Part shown: piece after piece, positions 1 through 6,182 of the stretch
Numbering within the stretch: the first letter of the stretch is position 1
How the letters are laid out: each line of letters opens with the position of its first letter
Source of the DNA: Anaerolineales bacterium UBA3940
Lineage (GTDB): Bacteria > Chloroflexota > Anaerolineae > Aggregatilineales > UBA3940
Assembly (NCBI GenBank): GCA_002385675.1
Contig: DGDY01000213.1
Location: 1-18,810, forward strand
DNA: 18,810 nucleotides
Direction: 5' to 3'
Made by a program: the position numbers and the translations under genes
The notes under the pieces: generated by a model
Told to the model about the DNA's origin: nothing
What the model saw: only the letters and a program-made list of their open reading frames with translations
Databases searched by the model: none

Positions 1-324
1 CAGCAGGCCGAAGGCGCTGGCCTCCGGCCCGCTGACAAGCTGGGCGTCCACCTCGTAGACCCCGTCGCCAAAGGCGCGCGTCTGGCGCGTCCAGGCGATG
101 ATGCCCGGCTCCTCGATGGCCAGCCGGTACACGCCGTCGATCACCGCGCCGCTGCTGCGCTCGCTGCCGCCGACCAGCCAGTCGTCCGCGCTGTCAAACG
201 CGGTGAAGTACGGCCCTTCCGCCGTGACGACGGCGACCGTCGGGCGGGGCGGCGGACCGGTCAGCGCGCCCCCGCAGGCCGTCAGCAGAAGCGCGGCGAG
301 GGCGAGCGCCGCCAGCGATCTCAC
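1..324 (-). CDS. Predicted lipoprotein, N-terminal part only (cut by window edge)
   Basis: The frame opens with GTG at 324-322 and runs off the left edge (108 codons visible). The N-terminus is a lipoprotein signal: a short hydrophobic run ending in LLLTAC, with the lipobox cysteine at residue 17, then a Gly/Pro-rich spacer. From about residue 42 the sequence (FDSADDWLVGG, then YRLAIEEPGIIAWTR and FGDGVYEVDAQL) resembles the beta-sandwich sugar-binding/LamG-like (DUF1080-type) domain often found in secreted Chloroflexota proteins; this is my reading of the pattern, without a search. The GTG overlaps the upstream TGA as GTGA, so translation is probably coupled to the Fe-S oxidoreductase gene. 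Product probably sits on the outer face of the membrane; function unknown. Confidence 0.75.
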   Translation of the reverse strand, partial: MRSLAALALAALLLTACGGALTGPPPRPTVAVVTAEGPYFTAFDSADDWLVGGSERSSGAVIDGVYRLAIEEPGIIAWTRQTRAFGDGVYEVDAQLVSGPEASAFGLL

Positions 325-2333
325 CCCAGAGCCTCCGCGACCACCACCGCGAGGTCGCGCACGGGGATGTTCTCGCCCTTGCTCTGCGCCGCCGACGACA
401 GCATGATGGTGCAGAACGGGCAGGCCGTCGAGATCGACTGCGCGCCGGTGCTGATCGCCTCTTCCAGCCGCATCTCGTTGACGGGCCTTGGCTGGTGCGT
501 CTCGAACCACACCTGCGCGCCTCCACCGCCGCAGCACAGGCCCCGGTCGCGGCTGCGCGGCATCTCCACCAGTTCAATATCCTGCACCTGGATCAGCGCG
601 CTGCGCGGGTCATCATAGACCTCGTTGTAGCGGCCCAGGTAGCACGAGTCGTGGTACGTCGTCAGTTCCTTGATCGGCTTTGTCAGCTTGAGATGCCCGT
701 CGTTGATCAGCCGCGTGATGTACGTGCTGTGGTGCACTACATCATAATGGCCGCCGAACTGCGGGTACTCGTTGGCGAACGTGTTGAAGCAGTGCGGGCA
801 GTGCGTGACGATGGTCTGGAACTCGTACTGGTCAAACACGGCGATGTTGGAGTGCGTGGCCTCCTGGTACAGGTACTCGTTCCCGGCGCGGCGCGCCCAC
901 TCGCAGTTGCAGCGCTCCTCGTCGCCGAGCACGGCGTAGTCGATGCCCGCCGCCTCGAAGATCTTGACCATCGCCCGCGCGGTCTTCTGGCTCTCCGGGT
1001 CGTACGCGCCTGCGCACCCGACCCAGTACAGCACATCGGCCTTTTTCTTCTTGGCCATCACCGGCACGTTAAGCCCGCTGGCCCAGTCGAGGCGGGTGCC
1101 GCGCGGGTTGCCCCAGGGGTTGCCGGCGCGCTCGGCCTGCATCATCGCGTTGCCGAGCAAGTCGGGCATGTCGCCTTCCATCAGCACGAGGTAGCGGCGC
1201 ATGTCCACAATCGAGTCGACATGCTCGATGAGCACCGGGCACTCGTACACGCAGGCCCGGCAGGTCGTGCAGGCCCACAGCGCGTCCTCGCTGACGAACT
1301 CCCGCGTGACGGGCATCTCGGGCAGGCCGTTGCCTGAGCCGGGCTGCCGCAGCACCGGCCCGTAGTGGTCCAGCGCGCGGCGGATATCGAGGACGACCTC
1401 TTTCGGGTTGAGCGGCGTCCCCGCCATCCACGCCGGGCAGGCGGCCTGGCAGCGCCCGCATTCGGTGCAGGCGTCGCCGTCGAGAAGCTGCATCACGCTG
1501 AAGTGCTGGATATCCCGCGCACCAAAGACCTCGACCGTTTCATCCTCCAGATCGAGCGGGCGCAGCGCCCCTGGCTCGCGGAAGGATGAGAAGAACACGT
1601 TGAGCGGCGAGTAGATGATGTGCTTGAGCGGGAGGTCGAGGAAGACGGCGTAGATGACGGCGGTCAGCGAGAAGTGGAAGATCCACGTGGCAAGGTGGGC
1701 GGTTTGCAGTGTCGCCTCGTTCACGCCGAACAGCACCCACAGGCGGCTGACGGCGTACCCCGCAAAAGACCATGTCTGCCAGGGCGGCTGCACCACGGCC
1801 AGCCGGAAGGACTCGATCAGCAGGCCGCTCAGCAGGTCGATGAGCAGGATCCACAGCATCGCCTGGAAGCCGAAGCTATACGTCAGGCGGTTGGGGCGGA
1901 ATGTGGCACGGCGCCCCAGGGCCAGCGCCAACCCGAAGATGCCGATCAGGGTGACAAAGTCCAGCACCAGCTCGTAGACGAGGTAAAAATCGCCCTGGAG
2001 CAGCTTCGCGTCGAACAGCAGCACGAAGATGTCGTAGTCGATGGTGGCCAGCGCCGTGCCGATGAACAGCACGATCAGCGAGAGGAAGATCGACATGTGC
2101 ATGATGCCGCTGTAGTTCTCGCGCAGGATGCGCACCTGCGCCACCGCGTATTTGAATACGCGGCGCAGCCGCTCCCAGAAGCGATCGGTGGGCAGCTTGC
2201 CCTCGCCCTTGTACCACATATTACGCCGCAGCCACAGCTTGCCGAGCAGCACGATCAGGCCGAGCGCCTGTGTGGCATAGAGCAGCGTAATCGCCCAGTC
2301 GGGTATGTTCCAGTAGGTGTCACGGAATGGCAT
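321..2333 (-). CDS. Membrane (Fe-S)-binding oxidoreductase with CCG domains, EtfD/EMO-like
   Basis: The 670-aa protein starts at ATG 2333 (MPFRDTYWN), preceded by an AGGGGGAG ribosome site 8 nt upstream; a longer frame to 2426 has no such site and a basic, unlikely N-terminus. Residues about 12-240 are a multi-helix membrane domain like the nitrate reductase gamma subunit, with His79, His213 and His220 as candidate heme b ligands. Two [4Fe-4S] motifs follow (Cys289/292/295/299 and Cys355/358/361/365). Two heterodisulfide-reductase-type CCG regions complete it: Cys440, Cys475, HCPHC at 511-515, and Cys564, Cys600-Cys601 with GGGG, Cys638/Cys641. This order matches the membrane DUF224 proteins known as EtfD or EMO, which pass electrons from electron-transfer flavoprotein to menaquinone. 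The first CCG region reads CNC at 475-477, an unusual variant. No etfAB genes are visible in the window, so the partner is inferred. Confidence 0.88.
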   Translation of the reverse strand: MPFRDTYWNIPDWAITLLYATQALGLIVLLGKLWLRRNMWYKGEGKLPTDRFWERLRRVFKYAVAQVRILRENYSGIMHMSIFLSLIVLFIGTALATIDYDIFVLLFDAKLLQGDFYLVYELVLDFVTLIGIFGLALALGRRATFRPNRLTYSFGFQAMLWILLIDLLSGLLIESFRLAVVQPPWQTWSFAGYAVSRLWVLFGVNEATLQTAHLATWIFHFSLTAVIYAVFLDLPLKHIIYSPLNVFFSSFREPGALRPLDLEDETVEVFGARDIQHFSVMQLLDGDACTECGRCQAACPAWMAGTPLNPKEVVLDIRRALDHYGPVLRQPGSGNGLPEMPVTREFVSEDALWACTTCRACVYECPVLIEHVDSIVDMRRYLVLMEGDMPDLLGNAMMQAERAGNPWGNPRGTRLDWASGLNVPVMAKKKKADVLYWVGCAGAYDPESQKTARAMVKIFEAAGIDYAVLGDEERCNCEWARRAGNEYLYQEATHSNIAVFDQYEFQTIVTHCPHCFNTFANEYPQFGGHYDVVHHSTYITRLINDGHLKLTKPIKELTTYHDSCYLGRYNEVYDDPRSALIQVQDIELVEMPRSRDRGLCCGGGGAQVWFETHQPRPVNEMRLEEAISTGAQSISTACPFCTIMLSSAAQSKGENIPVRDLAVVVAEALG

Positions 2334-2416
2334 TGCGGAGACTCCCCCTCGGAGGTTGACCAACGCGCGCCGCCGCTGATGGCGGGTGCCGGCGTGCGCG
2401 CACCTGTAATGGCGCC

Positions 2417-2445
2417 AGTTTAGCACGTGCCCGGGGGGATGACAA
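2417..2445 (-). promoter_or_regulatory. Candidate sigma70-type promoter for the Fe-S oxidoreductase gene
   Basis: On the minus strand, TTGTCA (2445-2440, 5 of 6 to consensus) and TAAACT (2422-2417, 4 of 6) are separated by exactly 17 nt. Transcription would start near 2410, leaving a leader of about 77 nt before ATG 2333. Assigned by eye only. Confidence 0.5.
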
Positions 2446-2741
2446 TGCGAGGGGCGTCGGCTGTGGGGTGAGGTTGAAGCTCAACCGCTCTGCACCCCCT
2501 CTGCCGCTGCGAAGCAGCGGCATCTCCCCCTGCTAGGGGGCGATTCGATCCATGTCACATAACCTCCCCCTTGCAAGGGGAGGAAGGGCTGCAGCCGCAG
2601 GCGGCGGGACAGGAGGGGGGTCGCAGCGGCAAAAGTGCCGTGCGGACAGCCTCGCAAGCGTCAGGGCTGCCGCCCCATGCAACCATCCCCCGCCGCGCGG
2701 CGTAAATACAGCATAAGAACGCGCACCGAGATGCGTGCTGA
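2446..2741. repeat. Non-coding stretch with several short G/C-rich palindromes
   Basis: I see no credible gene between the oxidoreductase promoter and the tmRNA promoter. The stretch carries at least three hairpins: GCCGCTGC / GCAGCGGC around GAA (2503-2521), CCCCCT / AGGGGG around GCT (2526-2540), and CCTCCCC / GGGGAGG around a TTGCAA core (2563-2583). It also holds TGGGGTGAGGTTGAA (2464-2478), a motif with relatives at other gaps in this window. Short frames across it give Pro/Ser/Arg-rich low-complexity peptides with no ribosome site. It is most likely a cluster of dispersed intergenic repeats. Confidence 0.65.
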
Positions 2742-2771
2742 CTGGCACTGCACAGGCAGATCATGTATAAT
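2742..2771 (+). promoter_or_regulatory. tmRNA promoter
   Basis: A perfect TATAAT lies at 2766-2771, 10 nt before the first base of the mature tmRNA. CTGGCA at 2742-2747 (4 of 6) is a plausible -35 box with 18-nt spacing. Its position fits an unprocessed or barely processed 5' end. Confidence 0.7.
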
Positions 2772-2781
2772 GGTTTCGCAT

Positions 2782-3170
2782 GGGGCCGTAATGGCTTCGA
2801 CAGGGAGGGATGCAAACTCACTGCGAGCCGGAGCGCACTGGACTCCGTGATCAAAGTGCAAAACAATAAATGCCAACGAGCAGACACCTGCTCTGGCGAT
2901 GGCTGCGTAAGTAGCCTAAGCCAAGCTGACCCCTTGCGAGGGGTCACGTCCGCCTCAGTTTGACAGCGTCGGCTGAGTTCCGGGCGTCATAAAGGCGCTG
3001 GTGCGGTGCTCGCCGGTCTCCGGGCAGCACCTAAGACCAAAAGGGAGACTAGCCCCCAGCCGAGCCTGCCGGTTGGCGCGGGGCGGGGCGAAACATGCAA
3101 TAAACCGGCTACGCTCGTAGACGTGAGGGCGCGAACTTTCTGGACGGGAGTTCGATTCTCCCCGGCTCCA
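2782..3170 (+). ncRNA. ssrA: Transfer-messenger RNA (tmRNA)
   Basis: tmRNA rescues stalled ribosomes by acting first as an alanyl-tRNA and then as a message for a degradation tag. The 5' end GGGGCCGTAATGGCTTCGAC and the 3' end with GTTCGATTC and CGGCTCCA are diagnostic. The 5' GGGGCCG pairs with 3' CGGCTCC in a 7-bp acceptor stem (one G-U pair), followed by discriminator A3170. CCA is not encoded, as the next bases are CTG. The tag frame most likely runs from GCC at 2872 to the TAA at 2908-2910 and reads ANEQTPALAMAA. The LAMAA-like end is the usual protease-recognised tail; the exact resume codon is inferred from the family. The 389-nt length is normal for a one-piece tmRNA. It is the only plus-strand gene here. 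Confidence 0.96.
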
Positions 3171-3177
3171 CTGTCAG

Positions 3178-3215
3178 CGACCCGAGGCGCGTGCCCGGGT
3201 CGTTTTGTTTTTGTC
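3178..3215 (+). terminator. Intrinsic terminator of tmRNA
   Basis: CGACCCG (3178-3184) pairs with CGGGTCG (3196-3202); an inner GGC/GCC pair extends the stem past a bulged A. The stem is followed by TTTTGTTTTTG. It starts 8 nt after the tmRNA end. Confidence 0.85.
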
Positions 3216-3350
3216 CACAGATTTCACAGATGGCACGGATTAAAAGGTTTGTCCACAAATGACACGAATGGCACTAATGTTTTTATTCGTGTCATTCGTG
3301 CCATTCGTGGATACCCCCCTTCATCTGTGCTATCTGTGTCATCTGTGGAC
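3213..3350. repeat. Nested inverted repeat built from 9-nt units
   Basis: The outer arms are 3213-3240 and 3323-3350 (28 nt each, 24 of 28 complementary). The inner arms are 3251-3278 and 3285-3312 (28 nt each, 23 of 28). Each arm is three 9-nt units: the right outer arm is ATCTGTGCT, ATCTGTGTC, ATCTGTGGA; the right inner arm is ATTCGTGTC, ATTCGTGCC, ATTCGTGGA. The left arms are their complements. It fills the gap between the convergent tmRNA terminator and the glycosyltransferase stop at 3355, and is much more A/T-rich than its surroundings. Related ATTCGTGTC/ATCTGTG strings occur as dispersed repeats in several environmental phyla, from memory; its role here is unknown. Confidence 0.85.
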
Positions 3351-3354
3351 TCAC

Positions 3355-5715
3355 TCACTCTCCCACCGCGATCTCAAGCAGCGTGACCGCATCGCCGAGC
3401 GGCGTGCCGTCCGCGCCGGTAGCAGGCAGCCGTCGCCAGTCGAGCGGCAGGTACAACCCGACCTGCACCGTGTACGCGCCGGGCGGTGAATCCTCGCGGA
3501 TCTGCACGGCGTACGAATCCACGATCACCTGTCCGGGCCGCCAGCCGGTGGTCGGGTGCGTGCCGCCCCCCGGCTCCTGATCCTGCTGGCCCCACACAAA
3601 GTTGTTTGTTTCCGTGTTGGGCGTCTCACCGACCACGTGCACGAACACCTTGTACCGCTCCGGTATGGGCGCGTCTGCCTGCCAGTACAGCGTCACGGGG
3701 ACCGTCTCGCCGGGTGCGAACGCCGTTTGCGGCGGCAGTTCCGCCGCGAGCAGCGTGATATGCTCGCCAAAGCGCACGTGGAGTTCCACCGCGCCGGGCG
3801 GGATGCTCACGGCCTCGACCGGGCGGGCGGGGCGCAGACGCACCCGGCCCAGCGTCTGCCACGTCTCCCCGGCGACGAACACGAGGTCCGCCGGGCCGGG
3901 GAGCGTGTCGGCGGGCACGAACAGCCGCACCGGCAGGTAGTGATCGCCTGCCGCGCCGGAAGGCAGTTCGGCCAGCACCGAGGCGATCTCCGCGCCGTGC
4001 CGGTCGATGAGCTTTAGCGCGACGGTGGGGTTGCCCTCAAGCGGTGTCTCGACGTGCCAGCCCAGCCCGACCGTGAGCAGGTCGCCCGCGCGAGGCGTGC
4101 GCGTCGGGAGGGCGTAGCCTGCCAGCCGCACGCCGTCCGCAATCGGGGCGCTGATCGCCTCGAAGCCCGGCGGCCACCCGGCCACCCGGTCGAGCGTGCC
4201 CGGCGCGGCCCGTTCCTCCGTCAGCGCGTAGAACCAGAGCTGCGCCTCGGGGAAGTCGTAGCGGCGCACCGCTTCGGCACGGGCGGCGAGCAGCTTAGCA
4301 AGGCGGTTGTCCGGGTCGGTGACGGGCGCGTACTGGGTCTGCACGAGCCACACGCCCTGCGCGTTTGACAGCGGTTCGAGCAGGCTGGCGGCATAGGCGT
4401 CGTCGCGGATGGTCTGCGTGTAGGTGATGGGCGTGTAGTCGCCAGGGTAGTGGTAGGCGAAGATCGGCCAGTCCTGATCGTTGTTCAGCACCACGGCGTC
4501 GCCGGGCTGGCGCAGCGCCGCGAGCGCGGCGGCAGCGGAGATGGCATCGTCTCGCAGGTCAAGGCCCTGATAGTAGCCCGCCAGCCGCACGCCCGATGCA
4601 ATCAGCGGCACGGCGAGGGCGGCAACCGCGAGCAGGCGCGCCGCGCGCTGCCGGGCGCGGCTCAGGGCGGCCAGCCCCCAGCCGAGCAGCAGGTAGGCGG
4701 CAGGCGAGAACAGCAGGAAGTAGCGGGCGGAGGGCGTCGGGTTGTCGAAGCGCTCGGCACGGGGCAGCGAGAACAGTATCCAGATGAACACCGGCGGCAG
4801 CGCTGCGCCGAACGCCAGCAGCGCCCACGCTGCCCGTAGTTGCACGCGGCGGGCCGACCGCCACGCAAAGATCGCCGCCGCAATGAAGATCAGGGCGGCG
4901 GCGACAAGCAGTACACCGGCCCGCTCGATGTTCTCCGAGATGCCGAGCAGCACGACGCTCAGGTACAGCCGCGTGATGAAGCCGAGGTCGGCGGCGATGG
5001 GCTGTGCGGCCTCGACGATCATCTGCCCGCGTGCGTAAATCAGCCAGGGCAGCACGAGCGCCAGCGCGCCTGCCTGTGAGGCGAGCCACGGCCCGGCCAG
5101 CCGCCCGCGCCGCTTCCGCGTGGCGACCGCGATCAGCAGGCCGAGGTTGGCTATGGCGACCACCCCGGCAAACACGTAGAACGTCAGCAGGCCGCCCGCT
5201 GTCGCCAGCCCCAGCACGAGCGCCCAGCGCCAGCGCCGCCGGGCTCCGGTAATGAGCTTCAGCGCGGCCCACAGCACGAGCGCCGCGAACAGCAGCGCGA
5301 GCACGTGCATGCGGATCTCCTGCGACCAGCGCACCGCGAGCGGTGAGGCAGCCAGCAGCAGGGCGGCGAAAATGCCCGCGCGCCCCCCGCCGGCGGTCCG
5401 CCCGGCGCGGTCGATCACTGCGACGGCGAGCAGACCGAGCAGCGCGGAGAGCAGCCGCAGCGCAACCTCCTCTTCCCCGGCAAGCGCCCGCCAGCCGCGC
5501 AGCAGCAGGTAGTACAGCGGCGGATGCACGTCCACCGCCGTCTGGTAGAACAACTCGCCAGGCGGCTGCCGGGCTATCCATACCGAGAAGCCCTCGTCCC
5601 ACCAGACGGAGTCGCCGCCCAGGGCGAGCACGCGCAGCGCAAAGGCCGCGAGCAGCACGAGCGTCATCAGGGCGAGCCGGTAGGTTGACCGGTTGGAAGC
5701 GGGGATGTGCGTCAT
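3355..5715 (-). CDS. GT39-type membrane glycosyltransferase with C-terminal beta-sandwich domains
   Basis: This 786-aa protein begins at ATG 5715 with a weak AGGT site ahead. The first half (about 12-370) is polytopic. It carries the GT39/ArnT-like signature: the acidic pair Asp40-Glu41 in VWWDEGFS, in the first periplasmic loop, then HPPLYYLL at 64-71. GT39-type enzymes transfer a sugar from a polyprenyl-phosphate carrier on the outer face of the membrane. The soluble second half ends in two related beta-sandwich-like segments, about 529-628 and 653-786. They share an opening (LAGYALP / LLAAELP), a W after the second strand (LGWHVETPL / LYWQADAPI) and an Ala/Pro-Gly turn, suggesting an internal domain duplication. 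Such tails are common on Chloroflexota GT39 proteins. Acceptor and sugar cannot be read from the sequence. Confidence 0.85.
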   Translation of the reverse strand: MTHIPASNRSTYRLALMTLVLLAAFALRVLALGGDSVWWDEGFSVWIARQPPGELFYQTAVDVHPPLYYLLLRGWRALAGEEEVALRLLSALLGLLAVAVIDRAGRTAGGGRAGIFAALLLAASPLAVRWSQEIRMHVLALLFAALVLWAALKLITGARRRWRWALVLGLATAGGLLTFYVFAGVVAIANLGLLIAVATRKRRGRLAGPWLASQAGALALVLPWLIYARGQMIVEAAQPIAADLGFITRLYLSVVLLGISENIERAGVLLVAAALIFIAAAIFAWRSARRVQLRAAWALLAFGAALPPVFIWILFSLPRAERFDNPTPSARYFLLFSPAAYLLLGWGLAALSRARQRAARLLAVAALAVPLIASGVRLAGYYQGLDLRDDAISAAAALAALRQPGDAVVLNNDQDWPIFAYHYPGDYTPITYTQTIRDDAYAASLLEPLSNAQGVWLVQTQYAPVTDPDNRLAKLLAARAEAVRRYDFPEAQLWFYALTEERAAPGTLDRVAGWPPGFEAISAPIADGVRLAGYALPTRTPRAGDLLTVGLGWHVETPLEGNPTVALKLIDRHGAEIASVLAELPSGAAGDHYLPVRLFVPADTLPGPADLVFVAGETWQTLGRVRLRPARPVEAVSIPPGAVELHVRFGEHITLLAAELPPQTAFAPGETVPVTLYWQADAPIPERYKVFVHVVGETPNTETNNFVWGQQDQEPGGGTHPTTGWRPGQVIVDSYAVQIREDSPPGAYTVQVGLYLPLDWRRLPATGADGTPLGDAVTLLEIAVGE

Positions 5716-5738
5716 GGGACCTGATGCTTATTACACGT

Positions 5739-5764
5739 CGAGGCCGGCCTGATGGCCGACCTCG
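5739..5764 (-). other. Strong hairpin in the glycosyltransferase leader
   Basis: On the minus strand CGAGGTCGGCC and GGCCGGCCTCG can form an 11-bp stem (one U-G pair) around the loop ATCA. It lies between the DUF952 stop (5805) and the glycosyltransferase ATG (5715). No U-run follows, so it is not a standard intrinsic terminator. It may shield the mRNA 5' end or attenuate read-through; this is inference. Confidence 0.5.
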
Positions 5765-5766
5765 AT

Positions 5767-5796
5767 AGCATAGCGCGGGGTGGGGCGAGGCGACAA
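5767..5796 (-). promoter_or_regulatory. Candidate promoter for the GT39 gene
   Basis: On the minus strand TTGTCG (5796-5791) and TATGCT (5772-5767) are separated by 18 nt. The start would fall near 5760, within the left arm of the 5739-5764 hairpin. The same GCTATGCTATC string occurs at the promoter candidate at 8988-9016. Confidence 0.35.
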
Positions 5797-5804
5797 CCTC
5801 ACCC

Positions 5805-6182
5805 TCACATCAGCGACGTGACCGCCTCCGGCAGGGTGAAAGACCCGTCCGCCCCGCGCGGGAAGTCCACAACGGCGACAACCGCCGCCACATCGAGCGG
5901 CGCGTACAGGTGCGGGAACTGCTCGCCCGGTGTGCCGGGGCCGTCGGGTGGCTCCCAGCGCAGGTTGTCCGCTACCTGCGTCGCGTCCACAACGAGCAGC
6001 ACAAGGTCATCCCGGTCGGCGTAGAGGGCGTTCGCCACTTTGACCACCTGCGTGGGCGTCGAGAAGTGGATGAAGCCCTGGCTTGCCAGCGAGTCTGCCC
6101 GATACTCGCCGGACTCCGTCGCCGCCTGCCACGCCTCACGCGTGGTGATGTGCAGAATCAGGCTGCTGTGCGCGCCTGCCAT
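5805..6182 (-). CDS. DUF952 family protein
   Basis: The 125-aa protein begins at ATG 6182-6180, whose A is also the last base of the upstream TGA (TGATG), so it is read by stop-start coupling. A frame extending to 6215 would only overlap the upstream gene. The hallmarks of DUF952 are present: LILHITTREAW near the start, GFIHFST at 36-42, and FPHLYAPLD in the second half. Length fits the family (about 110-120 aa). The family is a small, soluble alpha/beta protein with no firmly established role; structural likeness to ADP-ribosyl-transferase-type folds has been suggested, which I cannot test here. It is the last gene of the 5805-8946 cluster. Confidence 0.85.
   Translation of the reverse strand: MAGAHSSLILHITTREAWQAATESGEYRADSLASQGFIHFSTPTQVVKVANALYADRDDLVLLVVDATQVADNLRWEPPDGPGTPGEQFPHLYAPLDVAAVVAVVDFPRGADGSFTLPEAVTSLM

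Noticed and set aside
495..1337. A 280-codon plus-strand open frame opposite the Fe-S oxidoreductase
   Set aside because: The minus strand here encodes clear Fe-S and CCG motifs. The plus product has no recognisable pattern.
2555..2947. A 130-codon minus-strand frame antisense to the tmRNA 5' half
   Set aside because: Structured RNA and its promoter explain the conserved sequence here; the frame has low-complexity content and no ribosome site.
3006..3386. A plus-strand frame of 126 codons across the tmRNA 3' half and the 9-nt repeats
   Set aside because: It overlaps the tmRNA and its terminator, and its periodic peptide comes from the 9-nt repeat units.
4559..5602. A 347-codon minus-strand frame inside the GT39 gene
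   Set aside because: It is an Ala/Arg-rich shifted frame of a gene with intact membrane segments and motifs.
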